Positions 7,741 to 16,654 of a stretch of 64,000 bases of DNA are shown one piece after another (the first letter of the stretch is position 1; each line of letters begins with the position of its first letter). The notes below the pieces were generated by a model. The model did not search any database. It was not told where the DNA came from and saw only the letters and a list, made by a program, of their open reading frames with translations. This DNA comes from Pseudomonas chlororaphis (lineage in GTDB: Bacteria > Pseudomonadota > Gammaproteobacteria > Pseudomonadales > Pseudomonadaceae), in contig NZ_JSFK01000016.1 of NCBI RefSeq assembly GCF_000783395.1, positions 124,001-188,000 of the forward strand. The letters run 5' to 3'. Made by a program: the position numbers and the translations under genes.

Positions 7741-8505
7741 TTATTTGAAACAGGCTGAACTGAGTTTTTCCAGCACACGATCAGCTTTGCTTTCGGCTTT
7801 GATCATGGTCGCCTGCCAAGTGGCGACGCACGGTTGGAGATCCGTCTCAAGCTCGGCTTTCGCCAGCCACTGCCAGCAATCGTGCCAGTCACCAAGTGCA
7901 CCTTGCGCAGCCTTCAATCGCTTCAACGCTGCGGCGGGCAAGCGATCCAGTTCGGGATAGGCTTCGATGCCGTAGCGCACGCGTTTGATCAGCAAACGCA
8001 AGCGATGACGGTCGTGAGCGGGATCGTGCAGCGCCTCGTCGAGTTTCTGCCATTGCTTGCCCAGGCGTTTTTCGATGCGTTTGTCCAAACCTTTGAGCAA
8101 GCCCTGACGCTGGGAGGCCCGCAGGAAACGCGGGAAAGCGTCGAGAATCATCAACAGCGAAGCCACTTCGGCACTCGCCGCCAGCGCCGGATAGGCCTCG
8201 GCCATCTGCGCCATGCGCCGCTGCGCGGCTTCAGGCTGATCATGCTGAAGCAAGTACGCCGCCAACACTTCGCGATCGCGCCATGGCGTGGTCAATTGGC
8301 CGACTGCCGAAGCGGCGTCTTCCAGTTGCTCGACTCCGGGCAAGCCACGCAATGGCCGCAACAGGCTGCGCAAGCGCCGCACCGTAGTGCGCAGATCGTG
8401 CAGCGCCTCGGGGTCGGTACGTGCAGTCAGTCGTGCCTGACAGGCTAACAAACGCACTTCCAGACTCAGGACATGAGCCACCAACCGGTCAACCAACGCA
8501 GACAT
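7741..8505 (-). CDS. CHAD domain protein
   Basis: A 254-residue, all-helical, His/Arg-rich protein. The conserved CHAD patterns are LHDLRTTVRRLRSLLRPL near residue 40 and DRHRLRLLIKRVRYGIEA near residue 170. These basic surfaces bind polyphosphate, and CHAD proteins localise to polyphosphate granules. There is no fused CYTH triphosphatase domain. The ATG at 8505 has an AGGAGC site; the in-frame TTG at 8523 would place that site inside the gene. The small lipoprotein gene lies 79 bp upstream on the same strand and may be co-transcribed. Confidence 0.88.
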   Translation of the reverse strand: MSALVDRLVAHVLSLEVRLLACQARLTARTDPEALHDLRTTVRRLRSLLRPLRGLPGVEQLEDAASAVGQLTTPWRDREVLAAYLLQHDQPEAAQRRMAQMAEAYPALAASAEVASLLMILDAFPRFLRASQRQGLLKGLDKRIEKRLGKQWQKLDEALHDPAHDRHRLRLLIKRVRYGIEAYPELDRLPAAALKRLKAAQGALGDWHDCWQWLAKAELETDLQPCVATWQATMIKAESKADRVLEKLSSACFK

Positions 8506-8584
8506 CACTTGCTCCTGATTCAAATGGCTCTGACGAACATTCTGCTGCCCAGCGAACGCAGCCTCCTTGCCTCACGTCAGCAGC

Positions 8585-8863
8585 TTAGCGGCCGGCGCGG
8601 GATTCGCGAATGTAGAAACGCGCCTTCTCGGCCTTCTTGCTGCAACCTTCAAAGCCCTCGAATTGCTGCTGGGTCTTGGCCGCAGTCAGCAGCGACAACG
8701 CTTTGGAGTAGCTGACAGTGCCGGCAAAGCCTTCGGCCTTGGCCAGATCCAGCTCATGCCAGGCCGCGTCGAGCTGGCTGCCGCAGCTGTCGCGATAAGC
8801 GGTTTTACCGGCGCAACCGGCCAATACCAAGGCCATCAACGGCACACAGATCCAGGCTTTCAT
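8585..8863 (-). CDS. Small lipoprotein, 92 aa
   Basis: The N-terminus MKAWICVPLMALVLAGCAGK is a lipoprotein signal with lipobox LAGC, so the mature protein should be a lipid-anchored 75-residue periplasmic protein. The body is helical and has two further Cys residues (RDSCGSQ, FEGCSKK) that could form a disulfide. The pattern HELDLAKAEGFAGTVSYSKALSLLTAA looks like a short helical repeat protein, but I do not recognise a family. The ATG at 8863 follows GAGGTG; a GTG sits one codon upstream. Confidence 0.78.
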   Translation of the reverse strand: MKAWICVPLMALVLAGCAGKTAYRDSCGSQLDAAWHELDLAKAEGFAGTVSYSKALSLLTAAKTQQQFEGFEGCSKKAEKARFYIRESRAGR

Positions 8864-9079
8864 CACTCACACCTCAAAATAGGTCAACAGTCGTGCAGGT
8901 AAGACGGTAAGGCTTGGAAAAAGTGCCTTGCCGGCGGGTGAAACCGCGCAACTGAGAAGGATAGCGCCGAAGGGTCATGCAGTATCGAAAAAACGACGTC
9001 ACCGGCGCACTCAACGACCTCGGCGATTGAGCCGGCCCGGCGATGGGTGCATTGTGGAACCTTGTCGGGAGGAAGCTGG

Positions 9080-10126
9080 ATGAAAAAACGAGTCGCACTG
9101 GTGCTGGGCTCCGGTGGCGCCCGGGGCTATGCCCATATCGGGGTCATTGAAGAGATCGAGAAACGCGGTTACGAAATCGCCTGCATTGCCGGGTGCTCCA
9201 TGGGCGCAGTGGTCGGCGGGATCTATGCCGCCGGCAAACTCGACGTTTACAAGAACTGGATCGAAAGCCTCGATTACCTCGACGTCTTGCGCCTGGTCGA
9301 CGTGAGTTTTCGCCTGGGTGCGATTCGCGGCGAAAAGGTCTTCGGCCAGATCCGCAAGATCGTCGGCGAGATCAACATCGAAGACTTGCGCATCCCCTAC
9401 ACCGCCGTCGCCGCCGACCTCACCAATCAACAGGAAATCTGGTTTCAGGAAGGCTGCCTGCATCAGGCCATGCGCGCCTCGGCGGCGATTCCCAGCCTGT
9501 TCACCCCGGTGATGCAGGGCAATCGCATGCTGGTCGATGGCGGCATTCTCAACCCGTTACCGATCGTGCCGGTGGTGTCGAGTCACTGTGACCTGATCAT
9601 TGCAGTCAATCTCAACTCGACCAACCAGCGTCACTACAAATTGCCGGTGATCCAGCGCCCGGCCGCGTTCCGCTCGCGCTTCGACAGCCTGATCAGTTCG
9701 CTGGGGTCGAAGATGCCGTTCCGCCGAACACAGGCCGAGCAACTGTTACGGCTTGAGCAGGAAGCGCTGCGCGCCGAGGCGGCGGATATCAATCCATGGC
9801 TTGAAGGCGCCGAGCCGGAGAGCCAGCAACCCGCCGCTGCGCCCGAGCGTGAAGGTGCACCGAAATCGGCGACCGGTTCGTTCATCATCGATAACGTCGG
9901 GCCGGCCTCGCTGCTGGACTTGATCAACCAGAGTTTCGAGGTCATGCAGACCTCGCTGGCGCAGTACAAGATTGCCGGGTATCCGCCGGATATCCTGATC
10001 AACGTGCCGAAGCGCGTGTGCCGGTTTTTCGAGTTCTACAAGGCGCCGGAGTTGATCGCGTTGGGGCGCGAGATTGCGCGGGATACGCTGGATCGGTATG
10101 ACAGTGAGCAGAGCAGAGAGCCCTGA
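9080..10126 (+). CDS. Patatin-like phospholipase (RssA type)
   Basis: A 349-residue serine hydrolase with a patatin domain in the first 190 residues. Visible are the oxyanion stretch GSGGARGYAHIGV (10-22), the nucleophile Ser40 in GCSMG, and the catalytic Asp153 in VDGGILNPLP. No signal peptide is present, so it is cytoplasmic, unlike the secreted PlpD. The C-terminal third is an Ala/Pro/Glu-rich linker followed by a conserved tail (FIIDNVGPASLLDLINQSFE, then INVPKRVCRFFEFYKAPELI). It likely acts on phospholipids or acyl esters. The ATG follows GGGAGGAAGCTGG. It is divergent from the lipoprotein gene. Confidence 0.88.
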   Translation: MKKRVALVLGSGGARGYAHIGVIEEIEKRGYEIACIAGCSMGAVVGGIYAAGKLDVYKNWIESLDYLDVLRLVDVSFRLGAIRGEKVFGQIRKIVGEINIEDLRIPYTAVAADLTNQQEIWFQEGCLHQAMRASAAIPSLFTPVMQGNRMLVDGGILNPLPIVPVVSSHCDLIIAVNLNSTNQRHYKLPVIQRPAAFRSRFDSLISSLGSKMPFRRTQAEQLLRLEQEALRAEAADINPWLEGAEPESQQPAAAPEREGAPKSATGSFIIDNVGPASLLDLINQSFEVMQTSLAQYKIAGYPPDILINVPKRVCRFFEFYKAPELIALGREIARDTLDRYDSEQSREP

Positions 10127-10150
10127 AGTTTTCCGCAGTCTTTAAGGGCC

Positions 10151-10246
10151 TCATCGCTGGCAAGCCAGCTCCCACAGTGATCGATGTGATACACAGATTT
10201 CAATCACAGCTGAAAAACCTGTGGGAGCTGGCTTGCCAGCGATGGC
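10151..10246. repeat. REP pair, family B
   Basis: Inverted arms TCGCTGGCAAGCCAGCTCCC and its complement, about 43 bp apart, between the patatin gene and kdpE, whose transcripts converge here. Only one copy of this family is in the window. Confidence 0.9.
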
Positions 10247-10267
10247 GTCTGCGGGGACAACACATGA

Positions 10268-10966
10268 CTAAAGATTGTTGTCACTCAACAGCCGATAGCC
10301 AACCCCCGCCTCAGTCACGATAAACCGCGGCCGCGTCGGATCATCCGCGAGTTTCTGGCGCAAATGCCCCACCACAATCCGCAGATAATGACTGTCCTCG
10401 GTGTGCGTCGGCCCCCAGATATCCTTGAGCAGTTGCTGCTGGGTAATCACTCGCCCCGGATGCCTTGCCAGTTGCGCCAGCACCGCGTATTCCTTGCGCG
10501 TCAGCGCCACTTCGACGCCGTCGAGCAGCACCCGCCGATAGGCCAGATCCACCGTCAACGGGCCGAAACTCAACGCCGCCTGCTGCGCCTCCCCCGCCGG
10601 TGCCTGACGCAACAACGCGCGGACCCGGGCGAGAAATTCCTGAATACCAAACGGCTTGGTCACGTAGTCATTGGCGCCGCCATCCAGTGCCTGGACTTTC
10701 TGTCCTTCGCTGGCGCGCACCGACAGCACCAGCACCGGCGCCGTGGCCCATTCACGAAACTCGCGCAGCACTTGCTGGCCGTCCATGTCCGGCAGGCCTA
10801 AATCGAGCACCAGCAAGTCCGGTTTGTTCAGTGCCGCTTGCGCCAGACCCTCGGCTCCGGTGCCGGCCTCGAGCACTTTGTAGCCTTGGGAAGCGAGGCT
10901 GATGCGCAGGAACTTGCGAATCTGCGGTTCGTCGTCGATGACCAAAATGGTCGCGGTCTGGCTCAT
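10268..10966 (-). CDS. kdpE: KdpE response regulator
   Basis: A 232-residue OmpR/PhoB-type regulator and partner of KdpD. The receiver domain has DDEPQIRKFLR at its start, the phospho-acceptor Asp in LLVLDLGLPDMDG (about residue 53) and the Lys in VTKPFGIQEF. The C-terminal winged helix shows LTRKEYAVLAQLARHPGRV and VVGHLRQKLADDPTRPRFI. When phosphorylated it activates kdpFABC under potassium limitation or salt stress. It follows kdpD with a 48-bp gap and is the last gene of the operon. Confidence 0.95.
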   Translation of the reverse strand: MSQTATILVIDDEPQIRKFLRISLASQGYKVLEAGTGAEGLAQAALNKPDLLVLDLGLPDMDGQQVLREFREWATAPVLVLSVRASEGQKVQALDGGANDYVTKPFGIQEFLARVRALLRQAPAGEAQQAALSFGPLTVDLAYRRVLLDGVEVALTRKEYAVLAQLARHPGRVITQQQLLKDIWGPTHTEDSHYLRIVVGHLRQKLADDPTRPRFIVTEAGVGYRLLSDNNL

Positions 10967-11014
10967 GAATTCACATCAACACAAATGATTGGCAAGAGAG
11001 TAGCGCAGTCGGCT

Positions 11015-13666
11015 TCAGCCTTCATCGTCCATCCCCGGTTGCGTCTGCAACGGCAAGTGCAAGGTGATGCAAGTGCCGCGCCCGTCGATGCCGTCGGCGA
11101 CACTGATGCGACCGCCGTGCGCACCGACCATGCCCTGACAGATCGCCAGGCCCAGGCCGGTGCCCTGGCCGCCGCGATCACCCCGGGCAGCGGTGTAGAA
11201 CATGTCGAAAATCTTCGCCCGCTCGTCCTCGGGAATCCCCGGCCCCTCGTCGCTGACCGAGAAGAAAATTTCCTGGTCATTCGCTCCCGCATTCAGTTGC
11301 AAACGACCGTGAGGTGGCGAAAAGCGTGCAGCGTTTTCCAGCACATTGACCAGCGCCTGTTCGATCAACGCGGCGTGGACAAACAGCAGCGGCAGTTCAC
11401 TTGGCACATCGGTGCTGACCTGCAACGGCGCCAGCACTGCGCGCAGACGATTGAGCGAACTGCCGACGATGTCGGCCGGCGACACCCAGTCTCGCGCAAG
11501 TTTCAACGCACCGTGGCCGAGCCGGGTCATGTCGAGCAGATTCTGGATGTAGCGGTCGAGGCGTTCGGCTTCGTCGCGGGTGCCTTCGAGCAGTTCGCGA
11601 CGGTCCTCCAGCGGTATCGCCTCGCCAAGGGCCAACAGGCTGTCGATGCTGCCGCGCATGGCGGTCAGCGGCGTGCGCAAATCGTGGGACACCGATGCCA
11701 GTAAAGCACTGCGCAGTTGCTCGGTTTCGCCATGCAGGCGCGCGGCTTCCAGATCATCCGCCAACTGCGCGCGCGCCAGCGCTTGGGCGAGCGGCTGACT
11801 CAACGCGGTGAGCAAGCGGCGACGCTGACCACTCAAGGTCTGGCCTTCTTTGGCGCAGACACCGAGCAGCGCCAGCGGGCCGTCTTCGACCGACAGCGGC
11901 CACCACCACCAGCGTCCGAACGGCAGCGTGCCGGTGCCCATGCCCGCCGGTTGATCGTGTTGCCAGGCCCAGTCGGCGGCGGCGCGTTCGGACTCGGTAA
12001 ACTCCAACGGCCCGCCGGTCTCGACTTTCCAGCCGCCCTGGCCGTCGCGATTGAGCAGGCACAGTTGCAGATCGCTCCAGCCATTGAGGTGCTGTGCAGC
12101 GGCGCTGACCACGGCTTGGCGATCGGTCGCGGCGGTGAGTTTGCGCGACAGGTCGAGCAGCTCGGTGGTCTCTTCCTGAGTGTCACGCAACGCCTGCAAT
12201 TGCCGCCGCTGACGCGCCGCGAGGTTGCCGGTCAGTGCCGCCATCAGCAGGAAAAACAGTAGGGTCAGCACGTCTTCTTCGCGCTGAATGCTGAAGGAAA
12301 AATTCGGCGGGATGAACAGAAAGTCGTAGGTCAGAAACGAGAGCGCCGCACAGGCCAGCGCCGGGCCGAGACTGCTGCGCACCGCGACCAGCAACACGGC
12401 TGCAAGAAACACCAGCGAGATATTCGGCAGCGGCAACACACTCGACACCGCCCACGCCAAGGCACTGGCCAACACCGTGGCGACCAGCGCCAGCGCATAA
12501 TCGAACCACACCAGTGTCAGCGCGTTGCGCGGGCGCGGTTGATACTGTTCATGGTCGCTGTCGAGGACGTTGATTTCCAGTCCGTGGGCCTGACGCAGAA
12601 GGCGCGCCGCGAGACCGCCGCCGAACAGACGACGGCGCAGCCGCGGTCGGGATTGACCAACTAATACCAGGCTCGCGCGGCGTTCGGCAGCATGCTGGAT
12701 CAGGGTTTTCGCCACCTCACCGGCGCGCAGTAAAACCACTTCACCGCCAAGACGTTCGGCCAGTTGCTGGGCACTTTGCAGGCGCAGACGCGATTGCTCG
12801 TCGCGCACGCTGCCGTTGTCGACGTGCACCAGACTCCACGGCAGATGCCGGCGCTGGGCGACGCGACTGGCATGCCGTACCAGGCGTTCGGCCTGCGCAT
12901 CACCATCGACGCCAACCAGCAAGCGCCCGCGCACCGCCGGGGCGGCCTGACCGAGCTGGCGATAGCCTTGGGCGAGATCGTCATCGACCTGCGCAGCGGC
13001 GGTTTGCATCGCCAGTTCGCGCAATGCGGTGAGGTTGGTCTGGGTGAAAAACGCATCGATCGCCGCGCGCGCCTGCTCCGGCACATAGACCTTGCCTTCG
13101 CGCAGACGCTCGAGCAATTCACGCGGCGGCAGGTCAATCAGCAGCAGTTCGTAAGCTTCTTGCAGGACCCAGTCCGGCAGGGTTTCGCGCACTTGCACAC
13201 CGGTGATACCGCGCACCTGATCGTTGAGGCTTTCCAGGTGCTGGACGTTGACCGTGGTGAACACGTCGATGCCGGCGGCGAGCAATTCCTGAATGTCTTG
13301 CCAGCGTTTTGCGTGGCGGCTGCCGGGAGCGTTGCTGTGGGCCAATTCATCCACAAGTACAAGCTTCGGCTTGGCCGCGAGGATGCCGTCGAGGTCCATT
13401 TCTTCGAGCATCACGCCACGGTATTCCGAGCGCACCAGCGGTTGCTGCGGCAAGCCGCCGAGCAGCGCTTCGGTTTCGGCGCGGCCATGGGTTTCGACGA
13501 CGCCCGCAATAACTTTCACGCCTTGGCGCAGTTGTGTGTGCGCGGCCTGAAGCATGGCGTAGGTCTTGCCGACGCCGGGGGCGGCGCCGAGAAAAACCTT
13601 GAGCCGGCCACGGCCGTCACGGGGCAGGTCTGCTAACAGCGCGTCGGCGCGGCCGGAGTCGCTCAT
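11015..13666 (-). CDS. kdpD: KdpD osmosensitive K+ channel histidine kinase
   Basis: An 883-residue sensor kinase of full length. Parts in order: the N-terminal KdpD domain with Walker A GAAPGVGKT and Walker B-like LVLVDELAHSNAPGSRH; a universal-stress-protein-like domain (GRLLVGVDGDAQAERLVRHA); four closely spaced membrane helices (DUF4118) near residues 395-490; a GAF-like region; the histidine box SVSHDLRTPLTAM (His near residue 660); and the ATPase motifs VNVLENAARFSP, SDEGPGIPEDERAKIFDMFY and GTGLGLAI. It senses low intracellular K+ and phosphorylates KdpE. The ATG at 13666 matches the family start (MSDSGRADALL); the upstream in-frame extension would begin in a REP. Confidence 0.95.
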   Translation of the reverse strand: MSDSGRADALLADLPRDGRGRLKVFLGAAPGVGKTYAMLQAAHTQLRQGVKVIAGVVETHGRAETEALLGGLPQQPLVRSEYRGVMLEEMDLDGILAAKPKLVLVDELAHSNAPGSRHAKRWQDIQELLAAGIDVFTTVNVQHLESLNDQVRGITGVQVRETLPDWVLQEAYELLLIDLPPRELLERLREGKVYVPEQARAAIDAFFTQTNLTALRELAMQTAAAQVDDDLAQGYRQLGQAAPAVRGRLLVGVDGDAQAERLVRHASRVAQRRHLPWSLVHVDNGSVRDEQSRLRLQSAQQLAERLGGEVVLLRAGEVAKTLIQHAAERRASLVLVGQSRPRLRRRLFGGGLAARLLRQAHGLEINVLDSDHEQYQPRPRNALTLVWFDYALALVATVLASALAWAVSSVLPLPNISLVFLAAVLLVAVRSSLGPALACAALSFLTYDFLFIPPNFSFSIQREEDVLTLLFFLLMAALTGNLAARQRRQLQALRDTQEETTELLDLSRKLTAATDRQAVVSAAAQHLNGWSDLQLCLLNRDGQGGWKVETGGPLEFTESERAAADWAWQHDQPAGMGTGTLPFGRWWWWPLSVEDGPLALLGVCAKEGQTLSGQRRRLLTALSQPLAQALARAQLADDLEAARLHGETEQLRSALLASVSHDLRTPLTAMRGSIDSLLALGEAIPLEDRRELLEGTRDEAERLDRYIQNLLDMTRLGHGALKLARDWVSPADIVGSSLNRLRAVLAPLQVSTDVPSELPLLFVHAALIEQALVNVLENAARFSPPHGRLQLNAGANDQEIFFSVSDEGPGIPEDERAKIFDMFYTAARGDRGGQGTGLGLAICQGMVGAHGGRISVADGIDGRGTCITLHLPLQTQPGMDDEG

Positions 13667-13690
13667 GCTTGATGTTCTCTCTTCCTGATT

Positions 13691-13799
13691 GATCGTTCCC
13701 ACGCTCTGCGTGGGAATGCATCAATGGACGCTCCGCGTCCGCTTTGGTGGGACGCAGAGCGTCCCGGGCTGCATTCCCACGCAGAGCGTGGGAACGATC
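13691..13799. repeat. REP-like element, family C (copy 1), between kdpC and kdpD
   Basis: Nested inverted repeats: outer arms GATCGTTCCCACGCTCTGCG and complement, inner arms GACGCTCCGCGTCC and GGACGCAGAGCGTCCC. It fills most of the 138-bp gap between kdpC and kdpD. A close copy is at 57621. Confidence 0.92.
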
Positions 13800-13804
13800 A
13801 ATTT

Positions 13805-14350
13805 CTACAGTTTTTCCAGTGCCATATTCAGCTCAAGCACATTCACCACCGGCGGCCCCACCAGCGGCTGTTCGATATGCGCATCGAGCAGTTGCTGAAG
13901 AGTCGATACCGGCACATTTCGCGCTGCCGCGACACGCGCCAGTTGATAGGCAATTGCTGCCGGTGGCAAGTGCGGATCAAGGCCGCTGCCGGAGGTGGTC
14001 AGCAGGGCCAACGGCACCGGGCCTTGGCCGGGAACCTGCAATTTGTTGGCGTCGTCGATCACGCGGGTTGCCAGTGCCGGGTTGCTCGGCGCCAGGTTGC
14101 TCGCGCTGCTGGAAACGGTAGCAAACGCACCGGCGGAGGGACGTGGGTGGAACCACGCATCGCCGACAAAATCCTGCGCGATCAGCGACGAGCCACGGAC
14201 CTTGCCAGCGGCGTCGTGCACCAGGCTGCCGTTGGCTTGAGCGGGGAATGCGACTTGCGCAACGCCGGTTACCACCAGTGGATAGGCGACGCCGGTGACC
14301 AGGGTCATCAGCACCAGCAGGCTCAGGGCCGGACGTATCATTGTGGACAT
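13805..14350 (-). CDS. kdpC: KdpC, K+-transporting ATPase subunit C
   Basis: A 181-residue subunit with one N-terminal membrane helix (MIRPALSLLVLMTLVTGVAYPLVVTG) and a periplasmic body. It has the family patterns GSSLIAQDFVGDAWFHPRPSA, SNLAPSNPALATRV and SGSGLDPHLPPAAIAYQLARVA. KdpC is thought to assist nucleotide and ion binding in the KdpFABC complex. The ATG at 14350 follows GAGGATTTTGAA. Unusually for this operon it is separated from kdpB by 230 bp of repeat sequence. Confidence 0.94.
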   Translation of the reverse strand: MSTMIRPALSLLVLMTLVTGVAYPLVVTGVAQVAFPAQANGSLVHDAAGKVRGSSLIAQDFVGDAWFHPRPSAGAFATVSSSASNLAPSNPALATRVIDDANKLQVPGQGPVPLALLTTSGSGLDPHLPPAAIAYQLARVAAARNVPVSTLQQLLDAHIEQPLVGPPVVNVLELNMALEKL

Positions 14351-14405
14351 TTCAAAATCCTCGAATTCGTTGGGCAAACTTGGTGGGGTGTCAGGGAGAT
14401 CTTTT

Positions 14406-14569
14406 CCCCCTCACCCCAGCCCTCTCCCCCAAGGGGGCGAGGGGAAAGGGAGCCGATTTATGTGCTTTTCAAAACCTGAGTTCGGCTCGGTATTTCAGGT
14501 CGATGTACCTCTGTTGAACCACTCGGTCAGTCCCCTCTCCCCCCGGGAGAGGGTTAGGGTGAGGGGCTG
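14406..14569. repeat. Palindromic repeat, family D, between kdpB and kdpC
   Basis: CCCCCTCACCCCAGCCCTCT near the left end and its approximate complement GAGAGGGTTAGGGTGAGGGG at the right end, each with a local GC hairpin, enclosing about 80 bp. The layout is that of a mobile palindromic element dropped into the kdpB-kdpC gap. Confidence 0.8.
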
Positions 14570-14580
14570 CGATATCAGCC

Positions 14581-16644
14581 TCACACCAGATGCAGCGCCG
14601 TGAGCAGCATGTCGATCGCCTTGATCCCCACAAACGGCACCAGAATCCCGCCCAACCCGTAGATCAGCAGATTGCGTCGCAGCAACGCCGCCGCACTCGC
14701 CGCCTGCACGCGCACACCGCGCAGCGCCAGCGGAATCAGCACAACGATGATCAAGGCGTTAAAGACGATCGCCGAAAGAATCGCGCTCTGCGGACTGGTC
14801 AGCTGCATGATGTTCAGCACGCCCAGTTGCGGATAAATCGAGGCGAACAGCGCCGGCAGAATCGCGAAGTATTTGGCCACGTCGTTGGCGATGGAAAAGG
14901 TCGTCAGCGCACCACGGGTCACCAGCAATTCCTTGCCGATCTGCACCACATCGAGCAGCTTGGTCGGATCGCTGTCGAGGTCGACCATGTTCGCCGCTTC
15001 GCGCGCCGCCTGGGTGCCGTCGTTCATCGCCATGCCGACGTCAGCCTGAGCCAGCGCCGGGGCATCGTTGGCGCCGTCGCCGCACATCGCCACCAGACGC
15101 CCGTCGTTCTGCTCGTGACGGATGCGCGCGAGTTTTTTCTCCGGGGTGGCTTCGGCGAGAACGTCATCGACGCCTGCTTCAGCGGCGATGGCAGCGGCAG
15201 TCAGCGGGTTGTCGCCGGTGACCATCACGGTGCGAATGCCCAGTTTGCGCAGTTCGGCAAAGCGCTCGCGGATGCCCGGTTTAACCACGTCCTTGAGGTG
15301 AATCGCGCCAAGCAATTTGCCGTCGGCACAGACCAGCAGCGGAGTGCCGCCGCTCTGGGCGATCTTGTCGATTTCCCGCGACAGTGCCGGGGCCAGATCC
15401 GAGCGTTTCTGGCCGAGGAAACTCAGCAGCGAATCCACCGCACCTTTACGGTAGACACGACCCTGATAGTCGACACCGGACAAACGGGTTTCAGCGCTGA
15501 ACGGCACAGCGGTCAAGGTTTCCAGCGCCGGCTCAGGCTGCGGATGCAGACCACGCAGGTACTCAACGATGGATTTACCTTCAGCGGTTTCGTCAGCCAA
15601 GGATGCGAACAACGCACCTTCGGCCAGCTCACGACCACTCACACCCGGCGCTGCATACACCGCGCTGCAACGACGGTTGCCGAAAGTAATGGTGCCGGTC
15701 TTGTCCAGCAACAGCACATGCACGTCACCTGCCGCTTCCACCGCGCGACCAGACTTGGCGATCACATTGAGGCGCACCAGACGATCCATCCCGGCGATAC
15801 CGATCGCCGACAACAGACCGCCAATGGTGGTCGGGATCAGCGTGACCAGCAGCGCCACCAGAAACACCAGCGGCAGGCTGCCATTGGCGAAGTGGGCGAA
15901 CGGTTGCAGCGTCACGACCACCAGCAGAAAGATCAGGGTCAGGCCGATCAGCAGGATATCCAGCGCCACTTCGTTGGGCGTCTTCTGGCGTTTGGCGCCT
16001 TCGACCAGCGCGATCATGCGGTCGAGCGTCGACTCGCCGGGATTGGCGGTGATCTGCACCAGCAGCCAGTCAGACACCAGTCGCGTGTTGCCGGTGACGG
16101 CGGAACGGTCGCCACCGGACTCACGGATCACCGGCGCCGATTCACCGGTGATCGCCGCTTCGTTGACCGCCGCGATGCCTTCGATTACTTCGCCGTCACC
16201 GGGGATCATTTCCCCCGCTTCGACGCGTACTACATCACCCTTGCGCAGGCTCGCCGCCGGCACGACCTGAAAGCTGCCGTTGGCCAGTTTGCGTCGCGCG
16301 CTGAGGCCTTCACTGCCGGCCTTGAGGCTGTCGGCGCGGGCCTTGCCGCGACCTTCGGCCAAGGCTTCGGCGAAGTTGGCGAACAGCACGGTGAACCACA
16401 GCCACAGGGCAATCTGCGCCGCGACGAAGGTCGGCACATCGGCATCGGGAATGAAGCACAGCACGGTGGTGAAAATCGCCGTCAATTCGACCACCAACAT
16501 CACCGGCGAACGCTTCAGTTGCCGAGGGTCGAGCTTGACGAAGGCTTGCACCAGCGCCGGACGCCACAGGGCCGAGATCGCGGTTTTCGGTGCTTCTGCC
16601 GACTTGGTCGGCTCTGCAGGTTTTGCAGGAACGTGCATATTCAT
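14581..16644 (-). CDS. kdpB: KdpB, K+-transporting P-type ATPase
   Basis: A 687-residue P1A-type ATPase, the catalytic subunit of the high-affinity K+ pump. Motifs: TGES (166-169, actuator domain), LIPTTIGGLL (about 269-278, membrane helix), phosphorylated Asp314 in LLLDKTGTITFGNR, VTGDNPLTAAAIA and MCGDGANDAPALAQADVG. The N-terminal Ser of TGES, whose phosphorylation inhibits E. coli KdpB, is conserved. The ATG follows AAGGAATCCATC and is 10 bp after the kdpA stop. Confidence 0.97.
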   Translation of the reverse strand: MNMHVPAKPAEPTKSAEAPKTAISALWRPALVQAFVKLDPRQLKRSPVMLVVELTAIFTTVLCFIPDADVPTFVAAQIALWLWFTVLFANFAEALAEGRGKARADSLKAGSEGLSARRKLANGSFQVVPAASLRKGDVVRVEAGEMIPGDGEVIEGIAAVNEAAITGESAPVIRESGGDRSAVTGNTRLVSDWLLVQITANPGESTLDRMIALVEGAKRQKTPNEVALDILLIGLTLIFLLVVVTLQPFAHFANGSLPLVFLVALLVTLIPTTIGGLLSAIGIAGMDRLVRLNVIAKSGRAVEAAGDVHVLLLDKTGTITFGNRRCSAVYAAPGVSGRELAEGALFASLADETAEGKSIVEYLRGLHPQPEPALETLTAVPFSAETRLSGVDYQGRVYRKGAVDSLLSFLGQKRSDLAPALSREIDKIAQSGGTPLLVCADGKLLGAIHLKDVVKPGIRERFAELRKLGIRTVMVTGDNPLTAAAIAAEAGVDDVLAEATPEKKLARIRHEQNDGRLVAMCGDGANDAPALAQADVGMAMNDGTQAAREAANMVDLDSDPTKLLDVVQIGKELLVTRGALTTFSIANDVAKYFAILPALFASIYPQLGVLNIMQLTSPQSAILSAIVFNALIIVVLIPLALRGVRVQAASAAALLRRNLLIYGLGGILVPFVGIKAIDMLLTALHLV

Positions 16645-16654
16645 GATGGATTCC

